The position numbers and the translations under genes were made by a program. From Shimazuella kribbensis DSM 45090 (GTDB taxonomy: Bacteria; Bacillota; Bacilli; Thermoactinomycetales; Thermoactinomycetaceae), in NCBI RefSeq assembly GCF_000428065.1, contig NZ_ATZF01000013.1, positions 1-64,000 of the forward strand: a DNA stretch of 64,000 nucleotides. Reading direction: 5' to 3'. The notes beneath the pieces are model-generated. The model worked only from the letters and a program-made list of their open reading frames with translations, was not told where the DNA came from and made no database searches. The first letter of the stretch is position 1; each line of letters begins with the position of its first letter. This document shows positions 48,478-56,891 of the stretch, piece after piece.

Positions 48478-49203
48478 ATGATGGCTAAAACAAAGTGGAC
48501 AGAAATATTTGAAGTACTAAAAGAACGGATCGAAACGGAAATATATGCACCTAGTCAAAATTTCCCAACAAACTTAGAGTTAAGTAAAGAATTTAATGCT
48601 CATCCAATGACTATTCAATCTGCTGTGAATGCTCTAATACGTGAAGGATTGGTTATTTCTTCAAGTACAAGAAACCCTCGGAAAGTACGTCCAAAATTAC
48701 CACACAAAAGTACAAGAAAGAGTTTCTCTAGAGATTCAGCAGGAAAGAAGTTTCATAAAAATCTGCTTGAATTACGGATTATAACAGAAAAAAAAGATAT
48801 TCCAGCTGAAGTTTCAGCCGAGATCGAAGCTCCTGTTTTATATTATTGCCACGAACAATGGTTGGAAGATAAACTTGCCGCTGTGTCTCGTTCTTACATG
48901 CCAAACTATATCAATCTACCAGAACTTGAAGGAAGAATTAAAGAAAAAGGATCAGGACTATACCGATCCATGCGTGCAATGGGTTTTAAACCAAAGTATA
49001 TCGATGAAACATTACGAGCTACATTACCTACAGAGCAAGATATAAAAGATTTGAAGTTAGAAGATGATCCTCAAAAGGAAAAGGTAGTGATCATGAATAT
49101 TTTGCGGAAAGTATTCAATGATGATGGCAGGCTACTTGAATATTGCTTGCTAACAGATCGAGCAGATGTTTATGATTTCAACTATCAGTTCACAATGGAT
49201 TGA
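48478..49203 (+). CDS. GntR-family (HutC/UTRA) transcriptional regulator
   Basis: 241 residues. An N-terminal winged helix-turn-helix (FEVLKERIETEIYAPSQNFP, LSKEFNAHPMTIQSAVNALI) is followed by a UTRA ligand-binding domain (about 85-240), as in HutC-type regulators of metabolic genes. GGGAGG lies before the ATG. It is divergent from the small protein / radical SAM / CYTH operon, with about 150 bases between them, so it most likely controls that operon. Confidence 0.88.
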   Translation: MMAKTKWTEIFEVLKERIETEIYAPSQNFPTNLELSKEFNAHPMTIQSAVNALIREGLVISSSTRNPRKVRPKLPHKSTRKSFSRDSAGKKFHKNLLELRIITEKKDIPAEVSAEIEAPVLYYCHEQWLEDKLAAVSRSYMPNYINLPELEGRIKEKGSGLYRSMRAMGFKPKYIDETLRATLPTEQDIKDLKLEDDPQKEKVVIMNILRKVFNDDGRLLEYCLLTDRADVYDFNYQFTMD

Positions 49204-49410
49204 TAGTTTTTAGCATATGAGCATCTAGCATGTTACCCAAAGAAAAACTGGTATATCAATTGCCTTTACTGGTATGTATTGTTTTTAATCTATCTCTCCT
49301 TTGGAGGGATTTTTTGTATTTATCCAATTTACCAATTTGTTAATTGACTAAAAAGATAATTTCATTATTCAATAAGGTTGTAAAACCAAAATATAGAGAA
49401 GTAATCACGA

Positions 49411-49722
49411 ATGACACACACTGAAATGGAAGTTCTGTTGGCAGGTCTTAAAGAATTAAAACAAGATTATCACAGAATTGAAGAGGTGGAGTTGTTCTGG
49501 CTGGACAACGTTGAGTACCTGACAAAACATTTGGAGCAAGGTGAACTGTCTGGCGAATCCTTGAAGCTATTCAAAGACCTTAGAGAAGTGACAAGTCCAG
49601 CTTGGGAAACTGTGGCTATTCTTTTTGATCGTTTGGAAGTTGCTCAAATAGAAATTGAAAATTGGTTGAATGAAGAGTTTTTGAAATATGGGAGTAAGAC
49701 TAAAATTAAAGAAAATGCTTGA
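49411..49722 (+). CDS. Hypothetical helical protein upstream of an XRE regulator
   Basis: 103 residues, acidic, all-helical by eye, without recognised domain. It ends inside the start of the following XRE-type gene (35 bases overlap), so they form a small operon, an arrangement like small regulator pairs or toxin-antitoxin modules. A toxin role cannot be supported. No strong ribosome binding site is seen. Confidence 0.55.
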   Translation: MTHTEMEVLLAGLKELKQDYHRIEEVELFWLDNVEYLTKHLEQGELSGESLKLFKDLREVTSPAWETVAILFDRLEVAQIEIENWLNEEFLKYGSKTKIKENA

Positions 49723-49894
49723 AACAAGAGGAATCATGCAGAAAGAATTGTCTCAAATGACTGGTATTCAAGAAAGCACACTGAGTTTTCTTGCTAGAAA
49801 CAGACGAGACAAGATAAACACAGAACTTCTCTCGAAGATAATGAAAGCATTAAATATTACTAGCTTTGATGAAATCTTAGAGTTGGAAGATTGA
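49688..49894 (+). CDS. XRE-family helix-turn-helix regulator
   Basis: 68 residues, a Cro/C1-type helix-turn-helix: MLETRGIMQKELSQMTGIQESTLSFLARNRR and a C-terminal helix. Short proteins of this type are phage repressors, antitoxins or competence-type regulators. Overlaps the previous gene in another frame. Just upstream of tRNA-Ala. Confidence 0.82.
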   Translation: MGVRLKLKKMLETRGIMQKELSQMTGIQESTLSFLARNRRDKINTELLSKIMKALNITSFDEILELED

Positions 49895-49988
49895 CAGTAG
49901 TAATGTGCGCATAGTACACTGAATACTGAGTGGAAAATATGAGTAAAGCTCACAATTTAGTATTCCTTTCATACTACTATGTTTATAT

Positions 49989-50064
49989 GGGGTATTAGCT
50001 CAGCTGGGAGAGCGCTACACTGGCAGTGTAGAGGTCAGCGGTTCGATCCCGCTATACTCCACCA
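49989..50064 (+). tRNA. tRNA-Ala (anticodon GGC)
   Basis: Full cloverleaf: acceptor GGGGTAT/ATACTCC, D arm TAGCTCAGCTGGGAGAGC-like, anticodon stem CTACA/TGTAG with loop CTGGCAG (anticodon GGC), T arm GCGGTTCGATCCCGC, encoded CCA. Followed by a terminator within a few bases. Confidence 0.97.
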
Positions 50065-50068
50065 CCCA

Positions 50069-50094
50069 AACCTCTTGTATATCAAGGGGTTTTG
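50069..50094 (+). terminator. Terminator of tRNA-Ala
   Basis: AACCTCTTG and CAAGGGGTT pair around TATAT, followed by TTTG, directly after the tRNA. Confidence 0.85.
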
Positions 50095-50248
50095 CTATGT
50101 TCAGAGGTTAGTATTAGGTGCTAAAAAGAGGAAATTGACAACGTACTGGGGTCAACGAGGCCATTATAATGTATGGAATAGACGATTTATTTAGAAATGT
50201 TTATTTTTTATGGGATTTCATCTTTCAGACATAGTTGGTATTCCTAAT

Positions 50249-50283
50249 AAATATCCCGATACCTTTTGTCCGGGATTTCTTTA
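50249..50283 (+). terminator. Terminator-like hairpin with recurring ATCCCGATACCTTTTG motif
   Basis: TCCCG and CGGGA pair and a T-rich run follows. The 5' half ATCCCGATACCTTTTG recurs at 58551-58565. The 160 bases before it hold no gene. Confidence 0.55.
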
Positions 50284-50326
50284 ATTATAGGAAAGTATGA
50301 CTCCTTAAGGTTATTCATACGCAGTT

Positions 50327-50361
50327 CGGCGTGACCCCTTCTAATAGGAGAAATCACGCCG
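50327..50361. repeat. Stem-loop at the end of GC-rich island 4
   Basis: CGGCGTGA and TCACGCCG form an 8-bp stem. It lies just downstream of the island gene on the minus strand; no T run follows, so it is not a clear terminator. Confidence 0.5.
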
Positions 50362-50375
50362 GGAAGTTCAATTCC

Positions 50376-50513
50376 TCAAATCACGAGACCCACGATCTTC
50401 AGAATGATCCATGAGATGATGGCGATCAGCATGATCCACTTGTCCATCTGCACGTTCTGGTTCTGAGGCTTCAAGTCGAGGTCGAAGTAGTAGTTCATCA
50501 TCACATCGGGCAT
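50376..50513 (-). CDS. 45-residue membrane peptide, GC-rich island 4 (phage-like)
   Basis: A short frame on the minus strand encoding MPDVMMNYYFDLDLKPQNQN, then VQMDKW and a single membrane helix of about 20 residues up to the end. The composition and the sharp change from GC-rich to AT-rich DNA at both sides fit the other island genes. No ribosome binding site is clear, and the AT-rich boundary comes directly before the ATG, so an upstream site may have been lost. Another frame on the same strand is longer but reads as nonsense (Arg- and His-rich). Confidence 0.5.
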   Translation of the reverse strand: MPDVMMNYYFDLDLKPQNQNVQMDKWIMLIAIISWIILKIVGLVI

Positions 50514-50566
50514 ACGGTGGGGATTTTTTAGTCGTCGTAAGACATATACCCATATAGTTTAGATTG

Positions 50567-50590
50567 TTTTCTAGAAAAGTTTCTAGAAAA
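50567..50590. repeat. Tandem TTTCTAGAAA palindromes
   Basis: TTTTCTAGAAAA at 50567-50578 and TTTCTAGAAA at 50580-50589 lie side by side downstream of the LysR gene. They could be a protein-binding site or mark the insertion point of island 4. Confidence 0.4.
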
Positions 50591-50633
50591 TGAGAGATGA
50601 TGTTATGAAAGGTGTGTTTTTTCTGGACTCTCC

Positions 50634-51527
50634 CTATTGTAACGAAAGGCTCTCTATGTCCAGTTGTTCATATAATTGGCTTTCTTTGAGCATTTTCATA
50701 AATTTTGAGAAGGCGTTTGTAACTAAACTATCTTTATGACGGATTAGATATGTTCTTGATAGACCGTATTCTCGTGGGAGGGTAAACGATTGTAATTTTC
50801 CGTCTTTTAGAAACGATTGAACAGCAGACTTTGGGACAAGTGAGGAACCAAGCCCAGCTATAACCCCTCTTAGTATTGCCTCCATTTGATTGAATTCCAT
50901 GTAACGAATGGAAGTAATTCCGTTCAAATTTAACCAATTCTCCAATCTCTCACGATGGAGACATCCTTTGGTATTCATAAGAAAGGGCTGCTTACATATG
51001 TCTTTGAGGTCTTCATTTGCTGGGTTCGTAATCAATAAGAGTTCATCTTCATGAACAAGTTCTTCCACAATACGATCATCTTTCACTGAAGATGCGACAA
51101 ATGCACAATCCAGTTGAAAATGGTTTATCTTATCTATGAGAACTGTCGATACTTCTGTCTCAAGCGAGAGCTCCACCTGAGGATAGGTGGCGTGATAGTC
51201 TACTAAAATATTTGGGAGATGAAAAGCAGAGACTGTGTAATATGCTCCAATCGCTAGTCGACCTGCTGGGTTTAGATCGTCATTTAATGCTTTATGTGCT
51301 TCGTCTAGTAATTGTAAAATCCTTTCGGCATAGTCCAATAGTTTCTCTCCTGCTGGTGTCAACAACATTCCGCGTTTTCGGTAGAAAAGCGTAGTAGTTA
51401 ACTCTTTCTCCAGTTGTTGCATTCGAGTAGTTACATTTGATTGGACATAGCCCAGTGATTGTGCGGCTTTGGTAATACTTCCTTCATGTGCAACAGCACG
51501 AAAAATTCGTAAATCATTGTTCTCCAA
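50634..51527 (-). CDS. LysR-family transcriptional regulator
   Basis: 297 residues. The winged helix-turn-helix (AVAHEGSITKAAQSLGYVQSNVTTRMQQLE) is followed by the LysR substrate-binding domain (about 90-295). It is divergent from the MFS gene 125 bases away, the normal layout for a LysR protein controlling an efflux pump. The intergenic dyad at 51546-51564 may be its binding site. Confidence 0.92.
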   Translation of the reverse strand: MENNDLRIFRAVAHEGSITKAAQSLGYVQSNVTTRMQQLEKELTTTLFYRKRGMLLTPAGEKLLDYAERILQLLDEAHKALNDDLNPAGRLAIGAYYTVSAFHLPNILVDYHATYPQVELSLETEVSTVLIDKINHFQLDCAFVASSVKDDRIVEELVHEDELLLITNPANEDLKDICKQPFLMNTKGCLHRERLENWLNLNGITSIRYMEFNQMEAILRGVIAGLGSSLVPKSAVQSFLKDGKLQSFTLPREYGLSRTYLIRHKDSLVTNAFSKFMKMLKESQLYEQLDIESLSLQ

Positions 51528-51545
51528 AGTTCTCCTCCTTTCAAT

Positions 51546-51564
51546 TGAATCACTAAAAGTGAAT
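51546..51564. promoter_or_regulatory. Possible LysR operator
   Basis: GAATCACTAAAAGTGAATC is a dyad with one pair of mismatches, located between the divergent lysR and MFS genes. Confidence 0.5.
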
Positions 51565-51651
51565 CTTTATATTATTTATATTCATTTTACATGATAATTG
51601 AGCAGTTGTATATTGGCTATAGATATTTGAAAAGCCACAGGAGGAAGCCCT

Positions 51652-53115
51652 ATGTCAGCTGTAAAACCTAATAAATGGGTAATATTATCTGTCATTACCT
51701 TTGTTTCTTTTATTTCGAACTTAGATGCAACGATTGTGGTAATTGGTCTACAGCCTATCGTAAAAGATTTGCAAATTCCAATTGCCACTGGCATGTGGAC
51801 AATTACTGCCTTTTTCATCACAAATACCGTATTTTTACTTCCATCGGGGCGATGGTCAGACATGTTTGGTACCAAACGTATTTTTTTATGGGGATTTGCC
51901 TTGTTTACCTTTGCCACTGTACTTTGTGGATTTGCAAATTCCGGTTCAACGTTAATTGCTGCTCGCCTTTTTCAAGGGATTGGTGCGGCAATGGCAATGG
52001 CGACAACAACCCCAATCCTTATGCGGACATTTCCACCAAATCAGCTTGGATTTGCTTTAGGTATCAACAATCTTTCTTGGGTGACAGGATCGCTCATTGG
52101 ACCAGTACTTGGTGGTGTATTGATAGGGGAATTTGGATGGCGTTCCATTTTCTTTGTAATCGTACCTTTTGGGATTATCAGCTTGATTGCTGCCATGTTT
52201 GTACTGGAGGATTCGCCAACAGGTGAGAGGGAGAAGACCGATTGGCTTGGTATCATGACCTTCGGATCTGGATTGGTTGCCTTTCTTGTTGCTTTGTCAG
52301 AGGGGGCGACATGGGGCTGGACATCGGTAAGAACAACGGTGTTATTTGCAGCTACGATAATTTTTTGGGCTCTTTTTGGATACATTGAACGAAAGATTCG
52401 GCATCCTTTGTTTCATTTAAGTCTCTTAAGCAATCGAAAATATACCATTGGTCTTGGGATAACGATGAGTTACTGTATTGGTTATTTCTCTGTCACTATC
52501 TTGCTTACCTTGTACTTACAAGGAGCACAACATCTTAGTGCATTGGAGACAGGGTTATTATTAATACCGTTATCTGTGCCTCAATTATTTACAGGTCCCA
52601 TAGGAGGTAAACTGGCTGACCGTTTTGGTACAGTGAACATGATTCTATTAGGGTCATTCCTGATTGGAATTTCTCTTTTGTTACTTGGACAACTTGGTAC
52701 TCAGTTATCGAATATGGCTGTCATTGTCCCACTTTTGATTATATCTGCTGCGACGGGGCTTTCATGGCCATCTCTTGCCAAAGCGGTATTGTCGGCTGCT
52801 CCTTCGGAACAAGCAGGCTCCGCTTCTGGTATGTTTTGGACTATCTACAACATGTGTAGAGCGATAAGCCAAGCACTTGCACTCTTGATTGTTCAATTAG
52901 GAAGTACATCGATAAATGTTACGAAAATGTTTTCCGAACCAGAAGCAATATTGGATGCGAATTCTAAGAGTGTATTCATTAACAGTACAAATATGGGTTT
53001 TCGCTTTTTCGCTGCATTCCTTGCTATTTCACTGATATTAGGATTATTTTTGATGAGAATTCAACAAAAAAAACATCTTATTGACGAGATTCCGAATGCT
53101 GAAAAGTCTGGATGA
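51652..53115 (+). CDS. MFS multidrug efflux protein, DHA2 family (EmrB/QacA-like)
   Basis: 487 residues with about fourteen membrane helices. The start motif LDATIVVIGLQPIVKDL and SGRWSDMFGTKRIFLWG (motif A, loop 2-3) with RLFQGIGAAMAMATTTPI (motif B) are characteristic of the 14-helix DHA2 family. Likely drug or toxic compound export. Driven from the region shared with lysR; GGAGG lies before the ATG. No periplasmic adaptor gene (EmrA) follows. Confidence 0.9.
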   Translation: MSAVKPNKWVILSVITFVSFISNLDATIVVIGLQPIVKDLQIPIATGMWTITAFFITNTVFLLPSGRWSDMFGTKRIFLWGFALFTFATVLCGFANSGSTLIAARLFQGIGAAMAMATTTPILMRTFPPNQLGFALGINNLSWVTGSLIGPVLGGVLIGEFGWRSIFFVIVPFGIISLIAAMFVLEDSPTGEREKTDWLGIMTFGSGLVAFLVALSEGATWGWTSVRTTVLFAATIIFWALFGYIERKIRHPLFHLSLLSNRKYTIGLGITMSYCIGYFSVTILLTLYLQGAQHLSALETGLLLIPLSVPQLFTGPIGGKLADRFGTVNMILLGSFLIGISLLLLGQLGTQLSNMAVIVPLLIISAATGLSWPSLAKAVLSAAPSEQAGSASGMFWTIYNMCRAISQALALLIVQLGSTSINVTKMFSEPEAILDANSKSVFINSTNMGFRFFAAFLAISLILGLFLMRIQQKKHLIDEIPNAEKSG

Positions 53116-53324
53116 GTGTTTTATTCAAAAGCCAGTTGCATTAAATTCCCATAATTAAGAGTAAGAGTTGGACAAGAATTGGTTTGTTGGATTAGTTAAA
53201 CAAGAGGAAAAGCCCATGCTACCTTCTAAGCCTGCTGGTGTATATGTGAGAATTTCGTTTAATGGAAAAGCAGTTCGCCGTATTTTCTATTGAAAAAATG
53301 GGGAATAGAATGACAAGAAAGAAT

Positions 53325-53710
53325 TGAGACTCCACACGACTAAAGTCGTGGGATTCCTAGGTAGTTAGCGCACTCACTCCATTTCTGCTTTGTGCAGCTC
53401 CCAAGTTCATGGCTGTCTCATCAGCCCATCCCATGCAGTTAGAAGTGTACTCACATGGGCGGAACGCCTGTCACCAGCGTTCTAGTCCTCTTCCTGCCTC
53501 TAATGGTTTTATTCGGTAGGAGACAGATCCATTTGCTACCGAAACCCTATACCATTATATTTTCAAAGAACAAACCTACTAGCTGTAGGATGATCACCGA
53601 TCGTGTGTTCTACTTTGCAAAATATTCGTTTCTCTTGCAACCCCTTTTTTTGGGGTTTGGAGCAACGCCGACTGAAAGCCCACGATTCAAACCGTGGGCT
53701 TTCAGTCGGC
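53325..53710 (-). mobile_element. Orphan IS605/TnpB-type remnant (possible omega-RNA scaffold, no tnpB)
   Basis: On the minus strand the segment runs from a perfect 18-bp hairpin (53693-53710 with 53667-53684; GCCGACTGAAAGCCCACG) to GGAATCCCACGACTTTAGTC near 53350. The latter, followed by GTGTGGAGTCTCAA, resembles the right end of IS605-type elements, where the guide RNA scaffold ends. No TnpA or TnpB frame remains between. The closest reading is a miniature or decayed element that still carries the non-coding ends; the RNA is an inference. Confidence 0.5.
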
Positions 53711-54023
53711 AAAAGTCTGTAAGATAAAATTTCTTTGTTTTGAGTAATCAATGTTTTCAAAATAGCGAATCCATATCATAGGATTCTTTGTGACTTCAGG
53801 GTAAGGTTTCTTTCCGATTAGTTGCATGGACACCTTTCCAGATGGACCGTTGGCGGCAGCACACTGTCTGGCCTTTCCCATTATTGCGGGGATGATCGGG
53901 GGAAAGCGTCGTTCGCTCCAACGAATTCGATTGAAATGCACGTGATCCGCTTTGTGTAATTCCTATATTTCCTCAAGAATGACCCTCTACTCAACTCATT
54001 TCAAGAAAAAATAAATCAGACTA
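53711..54023. other. Intergenic region with possible gene remnant
   Basis: A minus-strand frame of 79 codons (53702-53941) encodes a basic peptide with no domain I know and no ribosome binding site. I do not assign it. Confidence 0.3.
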
Positions 54024-54073
54024 TTGACACCTCCATCTACTTAGTATTATTATGTAGAAGTAATAAGTTATAC
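54024..54073 (+). promoter_or_regulatory. padR promoter with operator dyad
   Basis: TTGACA (54024-54029), 18 bp, TATTAT (54048-54053). ACTTAGTA and the later AGTAATAAGT give a near dyad overlapping the -10 region, as expected for an autoregulated PadR gene. An almost identical copy lies at 54843-54890. Confidence 0.8.
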
Positions 54074-54094
54074 GGAGTAGGGAGGATGCCCATT

Positions 54095-54424
54095 ATGGAA
54101 AATTTGACCGAGATGTTAAAAGGGGTTCTGGAAGGTTGTGTCCTAGAAATTATCGACCGTAAAGAAACGTATGGCTATGAGATCGTGAGAAGACTGAATT
54201 CCCTTGGCTTTGCAGATGTTGTCGAAGGAACAGTATATACCATTTTACTGCGGCTAGAAAAGAACAAGCTAGTCGACATTCAGAAGAAGCCTTCCGAAAT
54301 CGGACCGCCCCGAAAGTTCTACACACTGAATAATGCGGGACGAAAGCAACTCCAAACCTTTTGGCGTAAATGGGATTTTATCGCATCAAAAATAAATGAA
54401 TTAAAAATGAAAGGAGAATCATGA
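54095..54424 (+). CDS. PadR-family transcriptional regulator
   Basis: 109 residues of the PadR winged helix-turn-helix: LEGCVLEIIDRKETYGYEIVRRL and the wing EGTVYTILLRLEKN. GGGAGG supports the second ATG (54095) rather than 54086. Its end overlaps the DUF1048 gene by four bases; this PadR-DUF1048 pairing is common in Bacillales, where the partner is of unknown function. Confidence 0.9.
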   Translation: MENLTEMLKGVLEGCVLEIIDRKETYGYEIVRRLNSLGFADVVEGTVYTILLRLEKNKLVDIQKKPSEIGPPRKFYTLNNAGRKQLQTFWRKWDFIASKINELKMKGES

Positions 54425-54795
54425 TGGAAAATATTTTTTCGATTTTAACAGGAGTGAATTGGAAACAAGACAAAGCGGAATATAAAAGGTACAAACAACG
54501 GATTCATGCTCTACCAAAAGATTATCAAATCGTGATGAAAGAGATGGAGAATATCCTTTATACTTATTCATCCGACACGGACTCTACCATGGTCATCTAT
54601 GAAGCGTTACAAGATGTACTAGAATTGTTTGAAACCAATGCACAAGAGGGAAAGGATGTGCTGGATGTAGTGGGTCAGGATGTGGGTGGTTTTTGCGATG
54701 ATTTGTTACATGAGCTTCAGATTCCAACCTGGACGGGACAAAAAAAGGCACAATTGAACCAAACCATACGTGAAAAGCTAGGGAAAGGAGAATAA
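54421..54795 (+). CDS. DUF1048 protein, copy 1
   Basis: 124 residues. EYKRYKQRIHALPKDYQIVMKEMENILY and VVGQDVGGFCDDLLHEL identify DUF1048. All-helical, no membrane segment. It partners with the PadR protein through the overlapping ATGA. Copy 2 lies downstream. Function unknown, though DUF1048 genes with PadR are linked to drug response in some bacilli. Confidence 0.9.
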   Translation: MMENIFSILTGVNWKQDKAEYKRYKQRIHALPKDYQIVMKEMENILYTYSSDTDSTMVIYEALQDVLELFETNAQEGKDVLDVVGQDVGGFCDDLLHELQIPTWTGQKKAQLNQTIREKLGKGE

Positions 54796-54842
54796 CGAAA
54801 GCAAAAAAACTTCAACCCTTTTAGAAAAAATAAATCTAACTA

Positions 54843-54872
54843 TTGACATGGCCATCTACTTAGTATTATTAT
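54843..54872 (+). promoter_or_regulatory. Duplicated padR-type promoter, copy 2
   Basis: TTGACA (54843-54848), 18 bp, TATTAT (54867-54872). It matches the first copy over about 50 bases including the ACTTAGTATTATTATGTAGA stretch. TACTAAGT gives a better dyad than in copy 1. Confidence 0.75.
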
Positions 54873-54899
54873 GTAGAAGTACTAAGTTGTACAGAGTAG

Positions 54900-55070
54900 T
54901 AAGAGTGCTCCAATTTTGGGAAATTTGACCGTGATACGAAAGGGGATTTGGCGGGGTTGAGTTCTCGAAATCATCAACCGCAAGGAAATGTATGGTTACG
55001 AGACCATGAGAAAGTTGAATTTGCTTGGCATAAGTGAGATTTTATCGCATCAAAAATAAATGAATGAATG
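54900..55070 (+). pseudogene. PadR remnant, internally deleted, of copy 2
   Basis: The stretch GAAATTTGACCGTGATACGAA, with later ATGTATGGTTACGAGACCAT, aligns with the padR gene (for example AAATTTGACCGAGATGTTAA and ACGTATGGCTATGAGATCGT), but has stops and a deletion that joins the middle of helix 3 to the 3' end (GTGAGATTTTATCGCATC). The regulator is lost, while its promoter and partner gene remain. Confidence 0.75.
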
Positions 55071-55080
55071 GAGAATCAGA

Positions 55081-55449
55081 ATGGGATATAATATTTTGTC
55101 AATTTTAAAAAGATGGAAACAAGAAAAAGCGGAATATAGAGAGTACAAAAAACGAATTGATGCTCTGCCAAAGGATTATCAGATCGTGATGAATGAGATT
55201 GAGAATTTCTTATGGAATTATGCATCGGGCCATGATGCTGCTTTAATCATGTTTAAAGCGTTACAAGATGTACTGGAATTTTTTGAATCAAACGCACAAG
55301 AGGGATTGGATGTGCTGGATGTAGTGGGTCAGGATGTGGGCGGTTTTTGTGATGATCTGTTACATGAGCTGGAGGGACAAACCTGGACCGGAAAAAGAAA
55401 AGAACAATTGAGCGAAAGCATTCGTAAAAAGTTAGGGAAAGGAGAATAA
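55081..55449 (+). CDS. DUF1048 protein, copy 2
   Basis: 122 residues, clearly homologous to copy 1 (same ALPKDYQIVM and VVGQDVGGFCDDLLHEL blocks) but diverged, for example a shorter N terminus. It lies behind the gutted padR copy. The start at 55081 is preceded by TGGAGAATCAG. Expression from the duplicated promoter, possibly under the intact PadR, is likely (inference). Confidence 0.87.
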   Translation: MGYNILSILKRWKQEKAEYREYKKRIDALPKDYQIVMNEIENFLWNYASGHDAALIMFKALQDVLEFFESNAQEGLDVLDVVGQDVGGFCDDLLHELEGQTWTGKRKEQLSESIRKKLGKGE

Positions 55450-55732
55450 CACGCAATAGAGAGCGTCCAATAGAGCTCCATGAAGTTTTTTACCGGATGG
55501 GATTGTTATTACTTACAGAAGAATAATAGTTTGGAAGTAATGAAATCGAGAATAAACGCCCGATTAGCACTGGGGTGCCTATTTTTGTTACTATGAGATT
55601 CTAAATATTAGGATTTACATACCTATCCACCTACTTTGCGCATGATGTCAATTTCGCTGGTACTGCTTATTTTATGAACTTAAGTGATGCTCTGGCAAAC
55701 ATATAAAAGATGTGACATAGGCACATTCGAAT

Positions 55733-55793
55733 AAAAACCAACCATTCATAATCTGAACCTCAAAAGTTCAATACATAGATGGTTGGTTTTTAT
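55733..55793. terminator. Strong bidirectional terminator hairpin
   Basis: AAAAACCAACCAT and ATGGTTGGTTTTT form a 13-bp stem with an inner GAAC/GTTC-type pair (TGAACCTC..AAAGTTCA). Flanking runs allow use on both strands. It is 280 bases from the nearest gene. Confidence 0.7.
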
Positions 55794-56272
55794 TCTTCTA
55801 AAAGATTGAAAGACAATCTTGGATAGGCAGTTAAAATAGTTGGTGGTGTGGATGATCAAGAGACCATCCACACCCTTGAACAAAAGATAGTGGGAGCGGA
55901 TTTTGGATACACCCGATTCTTGTTTCATTTGGTTAAAGTGCCTGCGTACATTTCATGGGGAAGCTGTATTCAAGACTGGTTTAGCTGCGAATGCTCATCT
56001 ATTCTTGGGCACAAGTCTTGCTAGGTCTCTGTTCTCCTAGTCTCATCTTGTTTGCCTGTAGCATCCTTTGTGTTCTGATGAGCAATCACAGAAGTCATGT
56101 ACATTCGGGGTTGGATCAGCGGAGTTGTTTTGTGAATTTGCTCATCTGAGTTAATAATTGAAATTATTTAGGGATATCAGCCGATACTATTATTTTATTT
56201 TTGAATATATAGAAAATGTATAAGTACTTTGATGTGAGGTGATTAGAAATACAAAAGAAAAGACAGTCCAAA
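55794..56272. other. Intergenic region without recognised genes
   Basis: About 480 bases. One 60-codon minus-strand frame is not supported by start signals. Nothing else is seen. Confidence 0.4.
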
Positions 56273-56512
56273 GTGGAAAATCAAGTTTATTCAAATAGAG
56301 TGCTTCGTTCTGAATTTGATAAAAATTGGAAAACCAGACTAACAAGTAATGGATATGTAAAATACATTGCTACTGCAAATAGTGCCAAAGTAATTGTTTT
56401 GTTGGCTGGGGGAGTTCAAAAACTACTTATTTTTCCAAAAAATGGAAGAGTTTTAGTGGGAGGTGGAGGAACAAGTCATTATAGTAAACCACATAAAGCC
56501 GTATCAGTTTAA
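56273..56512 (+). CDS. Small hypothetical protein, start uncertain
   Basis: 79 residues from a GTG. The C-terminal part (LLAGGVQKLLIFPKNGRVLVGGGGTS) has a beta-type, glycine-rich pattern. No family recognised. The only good ribosome binding site (GAGGTGATT) lies over 25 bases upstream, where the frame is open but has no standard start codon; a rare start or a small mutation may have occurred. Nothing else in the neighbourhood hints at a role. Confidence 0.35.
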   Translation: MENQVYSNRVLRSEFDKNWKTRLTSNGYVKYIATANSAKVIVLLAGGVQKLLIFPKNGRVLVGGGGTSHYSKPHKAVSV

Positions 56513-56805
56513 AGAAAATATGGAAAAACCGAAAATAATCTTTCATATTCATAAAAAGTTATTTTGACCGCCAAATGACCACGCACTGTGGTCAATGAAG
56601 GCGAATTTGATTTCCACTATTTCGTTCGGAATTTGGTTGTGTTGAGAGGTTATTCCGTTGTGTGTAGTGTATCACTAGAGAAAATACAGTAGCATGTGAA
56701 ATATTAGAATATTTCAATTTCATTCCGTTTATCTTTAATAAACGGAAAAGTACAGGTGCTCTTCATTTGTTATGGAAGAGCTCGTGAGATAGTGTGGAAA
56801 AGTCA

Positions 56806-56845
56806 AAATTTAAAATGTCCGGTAGCCACCGGACATTTTAAATTT
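56806..56845. repeat. Perfect 18-bp stem hairpin
   Basis: AAATTTAAAATGTCCGGT pairs with ACCGGACATTTTAAATTT around AGCC. It lies 46 bases from the end of the DUF2306 gene and could be its terminator on the minus strand, although the flanking T run is modest. Confidence 0.65.
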
Positions 56846-56891
56846 GAAGAGATACGATTACATTCGGTTATTTTTAAAACGTGACAAAAAA

